A stretch of 15,691 nucleotides of DNA from Lysobacteraceae bacterium (GCA_020201295.1 JAIVHA010000141.1:1-15691); one strand, 5' to 3'; shown: positions 6,707-14,317, counted from the stretch's first letter. The notes: generated from the sequence alone by a model not told the origin. Made by a program: numbers and translations.

Positions 6707-8821
6707 CTATCTCCGGGGACCGCCGAGGGAGGTATTACCCTGCCCCACGCTGGCCACCACCTTGATCTGTTTGTTGTCCGGCACCTCGTCGTAGGCCAGC
6801 ACATGCAGGTCCGGAATGCTGTGGCGGACCAACCGTGCCAACCAGGGGCGGATGCCCGGCGACACCAGCAGGATGGCTGGTGCCCCCATCGCCTCCTGCC
6901 GCTGTGCGCTTTCCGCCAGCGACTTGTGCATCCGTTCCGCCAGGCCGGGCTCGAAGCCCGCGCCACCCTCGGAGGTGGCTTGCAGGGACTGTTGCAATAT
7001 CTGTTCCAGCGCAGGCTCCAGCGTAATGACCGGAAGTTCCTGCCCCATCCCATTGATATGCTGGACAATCGATCGGCCGAGAGAGACACGGCACGCGGCG
7101 GTGAGAACGCCGGGATCTTGACTCCTGTGACCGTGCTCGGCCAGGGTTTCGGCGATGGTGCGCATGTCGCGCACCGGCACCCGTTCGCCCAGCAGGTTCT
7201 GCAGCACCTTGAGCACCACGCCCAGGGGCAGGATACCGGGTACCAGGTCCTCCACCAGCTTGGGCGCGTTCTTGGCCAGCAGGTCCAGCAACTGCTGCAC
7301 CTCCTCGTGACCAATGAGTTCGTGGGCATGCTCCTGCAGCAACTGGCTCAGATGGGTGGCCACCACGGTACTGGCATCCACCACCGTGTAGCCCATGGCC
7401 TGGGCATTCTCGCGCTGCGAGGCCTCGATCCACACCGCGTCGAGACCGAAGGCCGGGTCCTTGGTGGTGATCCCCTGCAGGGTGCCGAAGACGCGCCCGG
7501 GATTGATGGCCAGGTCCATTTCCGGATGCACATCGGCCTCGCCCACGGGCACGCCCATGAGCAGGATGCGGTAGGCATTGGGCGACAGTTCCAGGTTGTC
7601 GCGGATATGCACCGGCTGCACCAGGAAGCCGAGTTCCTGGGAGAGCTTTTTGCGCACACCCTTGATGCGGTCCATCATCTGCCCACCCTGGTTGCGGTCC
7701 ACCAGCGGAATGAGCCGATAGCCTACTTCCAGGCCGATGATGTCCACCGGCCCCACATCCTCCCAGGACAGGTCCTTGGGTTTTTCCGTGGCGTCTTCCT
7801 TTGGCGCCGCTTCCACCACTGGCTCCAGGGCGGCGGCCTGCTGGCGCTGATAGGTGAAATAGCCACCGGCCATGGCGGCGACACCCAGGGTGATGAAGGC
7901 CAGGTTGGGCATGCCGGGGATCAGGCCCAGCATGCCGATAACGCCACCGGTCACACCCAGCACCATGGGATTGCCGAACAACTGGCTGAGAACCTGCTCG
8001 CCCATCTTCTGGCGGCTGGAAACACGGGTGATGATGATGGCTGTCGCGGACGACAGCACCAGCGAGGGAATCTGTGCCACCAGGCCGTCGCCGATGGTGA
8101 GCAGGGTGTAGACCCGCACCGCGTTGGTGAAATCCATGCCATGCTGGATCATGCCGATGGACAGGCCGCCGATGATGTTGATGAACAGGATCAGAATGCC
8201 GGCGATGGCGTCGCCGCGCACGAACTTGCTGGAACCGTCCATGGCCCCGTAGAAGTCAGCCTCGCGGGCGATGTCCTCGCGGCGCGCCCGGGCCTCGTCC
8301 TGGGTGATCAGGCCGGCGTTGAGGTCGGCGTCGATGGCCATCTGTTTGCCGGGCATGGCGTCCAGGGTGAAGCGCGCGCTGACTTCCGAGACACGGCCCG
8401 CACCCTTGGTGACCACCACGAAGTTGATGATCACCAGGATGGCGAACACCACCAGACCCACGGCATAGTTGCCGCCCACCACGAATTCACCAAAGGCCTC
8501 GATCACCTTGCCGGCGGCATCGGTACCGGTATGACCCTCCAGCAGCACCACGCGGGTGGAGGCGACGTTGAGCGCCAGGCGCAGCAAGGTCGCGATCAGC
8601 ACCACAGTGGGGAACACGCCGAAGTCCAGCGGCCGCATGGCGTAGATGACCACCAGCAGCACCACCAGCGAGAGGGCGATGTTGAAGGTGAACAGCATGT
8701 CCAGCCCCAGCGCCGGCATGGGGATGACGATCATGGCCAGCATCATGATCACCAGCAGCGGCGCGCCGATGCCGCTGCTGCCGATGGCGCGCCAGGAAGG
8801 CAGGGTTGCGGGTAGTTGCAT
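6707..8821 (-). CDS. flhA: FlhA flagellar type III export gate protein
   Basis: FlhA forms the nonameric ring of the flagellar export apparatus, couples proton flow to secretion and docks chaperone-substrate complexes. The 704-residue product has the expected two halves. The first has about eight membrane segments in residues 1-330, including the conserved stretches RPLDFGVFPTVVLIATLLRL and FTLDAMPGKQMAIDADLNAG. The second is a cytoplasmic domain from about 360, ending in a Gly/Pro-rich tail. Length equals Pseudomonas FlhA. The ATG at 8821 has an AGGA ribosome site about 8 bases upstream. Unlike its neighbours it is not tightly coupled: 268 bases rich in repeats separate it from flhB, so it may have its own promoter, although I found none that is convincing. 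Confidence 0.97.
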   Translation of the reverse strand: MQLPATLPSWRAIGSSGIGAPLLVIMMLAMIVIPMPALGLDMLFTFNIALSLVVLLVVIYAMRPLDFGVFPTVVLIATLLRLALNVASTRVVLLEGHTGTDAAGKVIEAFGEFVVGGNYAVGLVVFAILVIINFVVVTKGAGRVSEVSARFTLDAMPGKQMAIDADLNAGLITQDEARARREDIAREADFYGAMDGSSKFVRGDAIAGILILFINIIGGLSIGMIQHGMDFTNAVRVYTLLTIGDGLVAQIPSLVLSSATAIIITRVSSRQKMGEQVLSQLFGNPMVLGVTGGVIGMLGLIPGMPNLAFITLGVAAMAGGYFTYQRQQAAALEPVVEAAPKEDATEKPKDLSWEDVGPVDIIGLEVGYRLIPLVDRNQGGQMMDRIKGVRKKLSQELGFLVQPVHIRDNLELSPNAYRILLMGVPVGEADVHPEMDLAINPGRVFGTLQGITTKDPAFGLDAVWIEASQRENAQAMGYTVVDASTVVATHLSQLLQEHAHELIGHEEVQQLLDLLAKNAPKLVEDLVPGILPLGVVLKVLQNLLGERVPVRDMRTIAETLAEHGHRSQDPGVLTAACRVSLGRSIVQHINGMGQELPVITLEPALEQILQQSLQATSEGGAGFEPGLAERMHKSLAESAQRQEAMGAPAILLVSPGIRPWLARLVRHSIPDLHVLAYDEVPDNKQIKVVASVGQGNTSLGGPRR

Positions 8822-8848
8822 AATTCAGTCCTGGTTTGTTTCTGTTTA

Positions 8849-8876
8849 GTGAGGAGTTAGGAGTGAGGCGTGAGGA
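8849..8876. repeat. Heptanucleotide repeats, four units (left block)
   Basis: Four tandem 7-bp units on the plus strand: GTGAGGA, GTTAGGA, GTGAGGC, GTGAGGA. They are the reverse complement of the 11-unit array at 9024-9100, so the two blocks are inverted around the MITE and could pair in single-stranded form. They lie 27 bases upstream of the flhA start codon and would be part of its leader if flhA is transcribed from upstream. Confidence 0.85.
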
Positions 8877-8887
8877 GAAACACCTAA

Positions 8888-9017
8888 GGAACCTCTGATT
8901 TATTCGTCATTGCGAGGAGCGTAGCGACGCGGCAATCTCCAAGCTGTTGATCTACCGTAGCCTGAAATTGCTTCGCTACGCTCGCAATGACGGTTTAGTG
9001 AATAAATCAGAGGTTCC
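8888..9017. mobile_element. 130-bp MITE with IS5-like features between flhB and flhA
   Basis: The element is bounded by perfect 18-bp terminal inverted repeats, GGAACCTCTGATTTATTC (8888-8905) and its complement (9000-9017). It is flanked directly by a 4-bp duplication CTAA (8884-8887 and 9018-9021). A CTAA target of the YTAR type is typical of the IS5 subgroup of the IS5 family. Inside are further inverted matches: GTCATTGCGAG (8906-8916) against 8981-8991, and GCGTAGCGA (8919-8927) against 8973-8981. The inner GTCATTGCGAGGAGCGTAGC text resembles a repeat I recall from many unrelated genomes. It has no coding capacity, so it would depend on a transposase elsewhere. CTAA also occurs in the neighbouring heptad units (CCTAAC), so insertion into the repeat array is likely. 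Confidence 0.85.
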
Positions 9018-9023
9018 CTAAAC

Positions 9024-9100
9024 GCCTAACTCCTAACTCCTAACGCCTAACTCCTAACGCCTAACTCCTAACTCCTAACTCCTCACGCCTCACGCCTCAC
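9024..9100. repeat. Heptanucleotide tandem repeats, eleven units, overlapping the flhB 3' end
   Basis: Eleven uninterrupted 7-bp units on the plus strand, mixing GCCTAAC, TCCTAAC, TCCTCAC and GCCTCAC. Every unit fits KCCTMAC, with variation only at positions 1 and 5. The right end runs into flhB: the last codons and the stop of flhB (S-E-A-TGA) are made of repeat units. The opposite-strand block 8849-8876 is the same family. Units are too short and lack spacers, so this is not a CRISPR; it is a minisatellite-like array that could change length by slippage. Confidence 0.9.
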
Positions 9101-10241
9101 TCCCGGCCGGCCCCTGGGAGAACTCATCAGGGACCGGCAGGTCCACAGGCCGGTGGGGCTCGAAGCCACCCTTGCGGCGCGCGCTACGCAGCTGATAGAC
9201 GTAGGCCAGCACCTGGGCCACGGCCAGGTAGAGGCCGGCTGGCACTTCCCGGTCGATATCGGTGCTGTAATAGATGGCACGCGCCAGGGGCGGGGCCTCG
9301 AACAGGGGCACGCCGTTGGCGGTGGCCACGGTACGGATCTGGCTGGCGATGAGATCGGCGCCCTTGGCCACTACCAGGGGCGCGCGCATGTTCTTGGCAT
9401 CGTATTTCAACGCCACGGCGAAATGGGTCGGGTTGGTGATGACCACGTCGGCCTTGGGCACTTCCGACATCATGCGGCCCTGGGCCAATTCCTGCTGCAG
9501 GCGCCGGATCTGCGCCTTGACCTCGGGCTTGCCTTCCGTGGTCTTGTATTCATCCTTGATTTCCTGGCGGGTCATCTTCAGGTTCTTGGCGTGGTCCCAG
9601 ATCTGGAAAGGCACGTCGATGGCGGCAATCACCATCAGGGACAGGCTGAGTATCAGGAAGGACCAGCCCAGAATGGACCCGGCATGGGCCAGGGCCTGGG
9701 GCACGCTTTCGTAGGCCAGGCCGTTGAAACGGGGCATGTTGTGTACCAGCAGCATAGCGCCCACGCCGCCGATGAGCAGGAACTTGGCCAGCGCCTTGAG
9801 CAACTCAACCAGGCCACGCAGGGCAAAGATACGCTTCAGCCCCTTGAGGGGGTTGAGTTTGTCGAGCTTGGGTCCCATCGCCTCGACACTGAAGGACCAG
9901 CCACCCAAGGCCATGGGTGCCAGGATGGCCGTCACCAGCATGAGCACCATGAAAGGCATCACCAGGGCAATGCCCTGCATGATGGAAATACTGAAGATGT
10001 CGATCATGGCCCAGGGATCGAATACCGCTTCCCGCGACAAGGACAATCCGGTACGAAACAGCGCCTCCATGCGCCCGATCATGAAGGGTGCCATGCCCAT
10101 CAGGCCGAGCGCGCCCAGCAACAGCATGGCCATGGTGTTGAGTTCCCGCGAGCGGGCGATCTGCCCCTTCTTGCGCGCATCCTCGAGCCGTTTGGGGGTC
10201 GCCTCTTCAGTGCGTTCCTGGCCGTCGTCCTGCTGTGCCAT
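9090..10241 (-). CDS. flhB: FlhB flagellar export switch protein
   Basis: FlhB is the export-gate component that switches substrate specificity from rod/hook to filament by cutting itself. The 383-residue protein begins with the conserved cytoplasmic start ERTEEATPKRLEDARKKGQIARSREL. In short pieces these are ERTEEATPKRLEDARKKG and QIARSREL. It has four membrane segments (about 37-58, 85-112, 145-168 and 188-210) and a C-terminal domain with the autocleavage site N270-P271-T272-H273. The ATG at 10241 directly follows the fliR stop. The C-terminal tail ends SEA-stop inside the heptad repeat array, so the natural terminus may have been altered by a few residues; the catalytic part is intact. 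Confidence 0.97.
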   Translation of the reverse strand: MAQQDDGQERTEEATPKRLEDARKKGQIARSRELNTMAMLLLGALGLMGMAPFMIGRMEALFRTGLSLSREAVFDPWAMIDIFSISIMQGIALVMPFMVLMLVTAILAPMALGGWSFSVEAMGPKLDKLNPLKGLKRIFALRGLVELLKALAKFLLIGGVGAMLLVHNMPRFNGLAYESVPQALAHAGSILGWSFLILSLSLMVIAAIDVPFQIWDHAKNLKMTRQEIKDEYKTTEGKPEVKAQIRRLQQELAQGRMMSEVPKADVVITNPTHFAVALKYDAKNMRAPLVVAKGADLIASQIRTVATANGVPLFEAPPLARAIYYSTDIDREVPAGLYLAVAQVLAYVYQLRSARRKGGFEPHRPVDLPVPDEFSQGPAGSEA

Positions 10242-10779
10242 TCAGCGTCCTCCCCGGCCGAGCTGCTGCACGGAAATCAAGGCTTCCGTCATCAGGTTGC
10301 TCATTTGCGGGAACAGGCCCGGCAGGGTGATCATCAACACCACGAAACCGAGGGTCAGCGTGATCGGAAAACCGACACCAAAGATATTGAGCTGCGGGGC
10401 GGCACGGCTCCGGCACCTGCACGCCATTCTGGGGATCCACCATGGAAGCGAAGCCCAGGCCCATGCCCATGGCGACAGTCTGGCCGCCGACGATCAGGGC
10501 AGCGAAGATCAGTTGCAGGGCGAAGCCGATGGCCATGCCGATGATCATCTGCTGCAGGGTGATGAGCACGCTCAGGGCGGAAAAGGGCTCCACCGCGGGT
10601 ACCGGCGGCAACAGCGGCAGCATCACCCAGGTAATCAGCAGTGCCAGTACCAGCTTGATGCGCATCGGCACCAGGTTGCCGCCGAATACCGGTGCGATCG
10701 TCATCATGGCGGTAACGCGCACGAAGGGCCAGAACATGCTGTTCAGCCATTGGATCATTTCGGCGGTGGTATAGACCAT
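10242..10779 (-). pseudogene. fliR: fliR with an internal deletion and frame change (export gate protein)
   Basis: FliR is part of the FliPQR core of the export gate. From ATG 10779 the first 123 residues are normal FliR (for example AMGMGLGFASMVDPQNGVQVP at the end, of which VDPQNGVQVP is diagnostic). The frame then leaves the family at about 10411. The C-terminal 55 residues (RAAPQLNIFGVGFPITLTLG onward) resume in another frame from about 10406 to the stop at 10242. Family members are about 260 residues; the two parts total about 178, so about 80 residues, including membrane helices before RAAPQLN, are missing. The uninterrupted frame from the start would instead run out of frame into flhB (to 10207). 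Either a true deletion not divisible by three or an assembly error; no functional FliR is encoded here. Confidence 0.88.
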
Positions 10780-10811
10780 GGCGATGATACGTCCCGTTGG
10801 GCGACCGGGCG

Positions 10812-11081
10812 TCAGCCGATCAAGGTGGGAATTTCGCGGAACAGGCGCAGGGTGAAGCCCATCAGGGTCTTCAGCAGCCAGGGGCCGGCGATCATCAGTA
10901 CGAGTCCCACGATCAGTAGCTTGGGCACGAAGGTCAGCGTCATTTCGTTGATCTGGGTAGCGGCCTGGAACATGCCCACGACCAGGCCCACGGCCAGCGC
11001 GGACAACAGCAGGGGCGCGGCCAGCAGGGCAGTCACATAAAGTGCCTGTTGCGCCACGGTGATCACGGTTTCCGGTGTCAT
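10812..11081 (-). CDS. fliQ: FliQ flagellar export gate protein
   Basis: FliQ is a small two-helix membrane protein; several copies wrap the FliP-FliR core of the export gate. The product is 89 residues, the usual length, with membrane segments at about 14-38 and 52-73 and the typical text FQAATQINEMTLTFVPKLL between them. The ATG at 11081 is chosen because GGAGG lies 5 bases upstream and MTPETVITVAQQAL is the family N-terminus; the open frame further upstream runs into a REPIN. It sits 161 bases after fliP and 32 bases before fliR. Intact. Confidence 0.95.
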   Translation of the reverse strand: MTPETVITVAQQALYVTALLAAPLLLSALAVGLVVGMFQAATQINEMTLTFVPKLLIVGLVLMIAGPWLLKTLMGFTLRLFREIPTLIG

Positions 11082-11139
11082 GGTGCCTCCATTGGGCATG
11101 CCTGTATTACGGGCGTAAGCAAACTTGCAATCCCAGCCG

Positions 11140-11198
11140 CGTAGGAGCGGCCTTGGCCGCGAAGGGTGTAACGGTTCGCGGCCAAGGCCGCTCCTACG
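11140..11198. repeat. REPIN between fliP and fliQ
   Basis: Arms 11140-11163 and 11175-11198 are perfect 24-bp inverted repeats around an 11-base loop; each arm contains GTAGGAGCGGCC and a GGCC-rich minor palindrome. The text is the well-known GTAGGAGCGG...CCGCGAA type of REP seen in Pseudomonas and relatives, here as an inverted pair. It interrupts an otherwise tight operon. No T-run follows on the minus strand, so read-through to fliQ is expected, possibly reduced. Confidence 0.9.
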
Positions 11199-11242
11199 AA
11201 AAACTCCGTGGCTGATTTTCACAGCTCATGCATGGTCTGCCC

Positions 11243-11989
11243 CTACACATAGAAGCTCGTGGCGAGAGTGCCCATGACCAGCGACCAGCCATCGATCAAT
11301 ACGAACAGCATGATCTTGAAGGGCAGGGAAATGATCATGGGCGAGAGCATCATCATGCCCATGGACATGAGCAGACTGGCCACCACCAGGTCAATGACCA
11401 GGAAGGGGATCATGATCAGGAAGCCGATCTGGAAGGCGGTCTTGAGCTCACTGGTGAGGAAGGCTGGCATGAGCAGCGAGAAGGGCACCTTGTCCGGGGT
11501 ATCCAGTTCCCCGGCACCGGAAATCTCCGCGAACAGGCCGATGTCGCTGTCACGGGTCTGGGCCATCATGAATTCCCGGAACGGCTGACTGCCCGTCTGC
11601 AGCGCCTGCTGTAATGAAACCTGCTCGTCCATGTAGGGCTTGAGGCCCTGCTCGTAGGCGCGGTCGAACACCGGCATCATGATGAACACCGTCAGGAACA
11701 GGGACAGTCCCAGCAGAATCTGGTTGGAAGGCGTGGACATGGTGCCCAGCGCCTGGCGCAGGATCGCCAGTACGATGATGATGCGCGCGAAAGAGGTCAT
11801 CATCATCAGCGCCAGGGGCAGGAAGGTCATGGCCGTCATGAAACCCAGCACCTGCAGGGTGACCGAGTAGGTCTGGCTGCCATCCTCGCTCGGGGGAGAT
11901 ACCCGCAGAGCGGTGAATTCCGGCGCTGCCAGCGCGCCCAGTGGCAACAGGCCCAGCAGCAGCAACAGCATCAGGCGCAAGGATTTCAT
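11243..11989 (-). CDS. fliP: FliP flagellar export gate protein
   Basis: FliP forms the pentameric core of the flagellar export channel. The 248-residue protein has a cleavable signal peptide (KSLRLMLLLLLGLLPLGALAA, about 2-22), as known for FliP. Membrane segments follow in the first half (about 48-75 and 88-115) and the second half, with the conserved stretches ARIIIVLAILRQALGTMSTP and PFLVIDLVVASLLMSMGMMML, here quoted in part, and the end DGWSLVMGTLATSF. The ATG overlaps the fliO stop (ATGA), implying coupling. Length and motifs are normal. Confidence 0.96.
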   Translation of the reverse strand: MKSLRLMLLLLLGLLPLGALAAPEFTALRVSPPSEDGSQTYSVTLQVLGFMTAMTFLPLALMMMTSFARIIIVLAILRQALGTMSTPSNQILLGLSLFLTVFIMMPVFDRAYEQGLKPYMDEQVSLQQALQTGSQPFREFMMAQTRDSDIGLFAEISGAGELDTPDKVPFSLLMPAFLTSELKTAFQIGFLIMIPFLVIDLVVASLLMSMGMMMLSPMIISLPFKIMLFVLIDGWSLVMGTLATSFYV

Positions 11990-12459
11990 TGGGGTTTGCT
12001 CCGGCCCAGGGCCATGTCGAGGGCCTGGGCAAAGCCGGCCTTGGGACGCATGGGGGACTCCGTGACATCGATGGGTTCATCGAGTACGTGCAGAGTCTGG
12101 ATGCGGCCCGGCGCTACCCCCACCAACAACTGCTGCTTGCCAACCTGTAACAGCACCACGCGCTCGCGGGTACCCATGGAAACACCGCCCAAGACCTGCA
12201 GCGCACCGTGCATGCCCGTGGTGAAACGACCACTACGCCGCAGCAGCCAGGCCAGGCCGCCGAGCAGTAGCAATACCGCCAGCAGGCCCAGCGTCAGCTG
12301 CACCAGGTTGCCCACTGCCAGGGGATCCGCACCGGCAGCCTGGGTTCTGGGCAGGGCCTCTTCCGCGGCCCGCAGCCAGGGCGCGAGGCCGGCCAGCAGG
12401 ACGGCGGTAACAAACTTGGCGGGACGTGCAATACGCATGGGGAATCGACCGTTTTTCAC
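11986..12459 (-). CDS. fliO: FliO flagellar export assembly protein (GTG start)
   Basis: FliO helps assemble the FliP ring and is the least conserved of the export genes. The product is 157 residues: an N-terminal hydrophobic stretch (about 15-30) that may be a signal, a clear membrane helix at 51-73 (LGLLAVLLLLGGLAWLL), and a cytoplasmic domain with LGGVSMGTRERVVLLQVGKQ, LLVGVAPGRIQTLHVL typical of FliO. The GTG at 12459 overlaps the fliN stop; ATG 12438 is the alternative. The gene is placed between fliN and fliP as in most flagellar operons. Confidence 0.92.
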   Translation of the reverse strand: MKNGRFPMRIARPAKFVTAVLLAGLAPWLRAAEEALPRTQAAGADPLAVGNLVQLTLGLLAVLLLLGGLAWLLRRSGRFTTGMHGALQVLGGVSMGTRERVVLLQVGKQQLLVGVAPGRIQTLHVLDEPIDVTESPMRPKAGFAQALDMALGRSKPQ

Positions 12460-12866
12460 TTGAGTTTCTTGACCCGCTCGGCGGGACTGATCACATCGGT
12501 AAGGCGGATACCGAATTTCTCGTTCACCACCACCACCTCGCCATGGGCCACCAGGGTGCCGTTCACCAGCACATCCATGGGTTCACCGGCCAGACGATCC
12601 AGTTCCACCACCGAACCCTGGTTGAGTTGCAGCAGGTTACGGATGCTGATCCTGGTGCGGCCGATCTCCATGGAGATGGTGACCGGGATGTCGAGGATGA
12701 CATCCAGGTTGGCTTCACCATCGAGCGGAGGGGCGGAATCATCCAGGTCATCAAATTCCGCCACAGGCAACTGACCGGCCTTTTGGCCGCCCTCCGCCTG
12801 CTCCGACAGGGCTGCGCCCCAGTCGTCGCCAAGCGCTTCATCAGTAGTGTTGTTTTCGTCACTCAT
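12456..12866 (-). CDS. fliN: FliN flagellar switch protein
   Basis: FliN makes up the lower C-ring of the rotor and takes part in CheY-P response and in export. The 136-residue product has a variable acidic N-terminus (1-50) and the SpoA/FliN domain (about 52-130) with LDVILDIPVTISMEIGRTRI, the LLQLNQGSVVELD stretch and GEVVVVNEKFGIRLTDVISP. The ATG at 12866 has AGGAG upstream and lies 21 bases after the fliM stop. Intact and of normal length. Confidence 0.96.
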   Translation of the reverse strand: MSDENNTTDEALGDDWGAALSEQAEGGQKAGQLPVAEFDDLDDSAPPLDGEANLDVILDIPVTISMEIGRTRISIRNLLQLNQGSVVELDRLAGEPMDVLVNGTLVAHGEVVVVNEKFGIRLTDVISPAERVKKLK

Positions 12867-12887
12867 CGTCTTGCTCCTGGCCGGAAC

Positions 12888-13721
12888 CTAGCGGTTGTCC
12901 GGGTTGGTCTGGATCTTGTCCACGATCTGTACCGCGCGCATGCCCTCGTGGGTACCGAAGCGGCCACGGAACACCGGGGTGTTTTCCGCTTCCACCACTA
13001 CCGTCTCGGGCAGGTCTATGGGAATCACGTCACCAGGCGCCATGTGCAGTAATTCGCGCAGGGTGAGAGAGGTTTCCACCAGCGTGCAGTTGATACCTAC
13101 CTCCGCCGAACGCATCTCCTCACGAATGGCCCGGCTCCAGCGTTCATCCACTTCGCTGCGATCGCTCTGCATGCCGGCATCGAGCAGGTCGCGAATCGGT
13201 TCCAGCATGGAATAGGGCATGGTCACGTGCATGTCCCCGCCGCCTCCATCCAGTTCCACGCGGAAGGTGTTCACCACCACCACTTCCGTGGGGCTGACGA
13301 TATTGGCGAAGTGGGGGTTTACTTCCGAGTTCTGGTATTCGAATTCGATGGGCATTACAGGCTTCCAGGAATGGGCCAGGTCCTTGAAAGCCATCTGCAG
13401 CACCATCTGGATGACACGCTGCTCCGTGGGCGTGAACTCGCGGCCCTCGATCTTGGTATGAAAGCGCCCTTCCCCGCCGAAGTAGTTGTCCACCAGGGCG
13501 AACACCAGCTTGGGCTCCAGCACGAACAGGGCGGTGCCACGCAGCGGGGGCACCTTGACCAGGTTGAGGCTGGTGGGCACGAACAGGCTATGCACGTATT
13601 CGGCGAACTTGAGCATCTGCACGCCGGATACCGAGATCTCGCCGGAGCGGCGCATCATATTGAAAATGCTGATGCGGAAATGGCGCGCAAAACGCTCGTT
13701 GATCATTTCCAGCGTGGGCAT
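12888..13721 (-). CDS. fliM: FliM flagellar switch protein, 5' end lost
   Basis: FliM is the C-ring protein that binds CheY-P through its N-terminal peptide and sets rotation direction. From ATG 13721 there are 277 residues: the CheC-like middle domain and the C-terminal SpoA domain (EVGINCTLVETSLTLRELLH, then MAPGDVIPIDLPE), both normal. The FliM frame is open upstream to 13841 and encodes recognisable FliM N-terminal sequence (LLHGVSGGD, then NNYDFTSQDRIVRGRM), but no start codon is present and a stop precedes it at 13842-13844. The missing piece is the start plus the CheY-binding motif (consensus LSQDEIDALL), about 10-15 residues. If translated from 13721 it would lack CheY docking. Same junction as the fliL truncation. 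Confidence 0.9.
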   Translation of the reverse strand: MPTLEMINERFARHFRISIFNMMRRSGEISVSGVQMLKFAEYVHSLFVPTSLNLVKVPPLRGTALFVLEPKLVFALVDNYFGGEGRFHTKIEGREFTPTEQRVIQMVLQMAFKDLAHSWKPVMPIEFEYQNSEVNPHFANIVSPTEVVVVNTFRVELDGGGGDMHVTMPYSMLEPIRDLLDAGMQSDRSEVDERWSRAIREEMRSAEVGINCTLVETSLTLRELLHMAPGDVIPIDLPETVVVEAENTPVFRGRFGTHEGMRAVQIVDKIQTNPDNR

Positions 13722-13809
13722 GCGCCCGCGAACGATGCGGTCCTGGCTGGTAAAATCGTAGTTGTTTACCTGCCCTTCGGGGATGTCCTCGTCGGAATCG
13801 GTATCGATA

Positions 13810-14205
13810 TCACCGCCGGAGACCCCGTGCAGGAGGGTCGATCATCTTGGGTGGGACATTGGGATCACGGGTGGCGATCTGCAGCTCGATCTGCAGGAAG
13901 CGCACATCGCTGTCGCCACTGAAATTCACCACGAAGGCCGGGTGCAGCGGCACGTAGATGATGCGTCCGGTGGGAACGGTCCAGTCTTCCCCCTGCTCTC
14001 CCTCAACGGCCTCCGTCGTGCCAGGGGCCGCGGCAGTGTCCGTGCTGGAATCCCCGGTCAGCAACCAGAAGGTCAGCCCCCCGGAAACCAGCAGCAGGAC
14101 CAGGATCGCGGCGACCACGATGAGGATGATTTTCTTGCGCCCGCCCTGTCCACCGCCTTCTTCCGCGTCGATGTCCAGATCCAGATCGTCTTCTTGTACC
14201 GCCAT
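13810..14205 (-). pseudogene. fliL: fliL, C-terminally truncated by the fliL/fliM junction
   Basis: FliL is a single-span inner-membrane protein that stabilises the stator around the motor. The ATG at 14205 is preferred: AGGAA lies just upstream and the predicted sigma54 start site falls at about 14230. An upstream GTG (14235) would lie before that start. Residues 1-23 are acidic/Gly-rich cytoplasmic, 24-49 is the membrane helix (KKIILIVVAAILVLLLVSGG), and 80-113 is the FliL periplasmic core (YVPLHPAFVVNFSGD, FLQIELQIATRD). The family pattern stops at about residue 120, and 11 unrelated residues follow to a TGA. About 50 C-terminal residues are missing compared with family members, and the frame overlaps remaining fliM sequence. 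Confidence 0.85.
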
Positions 14206-14240
14206 GGCGCATTCCTGATGATTCGGTTTCATCACAAGGA

Positions 14241-14256
14241 AGCAAGACGTATGCCA
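14241..14256 (-). promoter_or_regulatory. Sigma54 (-24/-12) promoter of the fliL operon
   Basis: The minus strand reads TGGCATACGTCTTGCT. The GG and GC dinucleotides are exactly 10 bases apart, and the match to TGGCAC-N5-TTGCW is near perfect. Predicted start of transcription is at about 14230, 25 bases before the fliL ATG at 14205 and ahead of its ribosome site. In Pseudomonas the fliL operon is known to be RpoN- and FleQ-dependent, which fits. Confidence 0.85.
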
Positions 14257-14317
14257 TCGGGGGGGATAGAATTTATTACTTTAGAAACAATGGGTAGTAA
14301 TCTGAAAAACCGGGAGG

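Noticed and set aside
5398..8815. Long open frames on the plus strand (455 and 735 codons) opposite flhF and flhA
   Set aside because: They are His/Gln/Gly-rich shadows of highly conserved minus-strand genes in GC-rich DNA, with no domain and no ribosome site; the same applies to the other plus-strand frames.
8822..9089. Sigma54 promoter for flhA (GG-TAGATCAACA-GC inside the MITE)
   Set aside because: The dinucleotide spacing fits, but the flanks lack TGGCA and TTGC; a chance match is more likely.
9024..9100. CRISPR-like array
   Set aside because: Units are 7 bp, contiguous and without unique spacers; it is a simple tandem repeat.
14257..14285. Sigma28-type promoter (TAAAG ... CCCGATGG) upstream of fliL
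   Set aside because: Spacing between the TAAA and CGAT parts is wrong (10 or 18 instead of about 15 bases) and it overlaps a far better sigma54 match.
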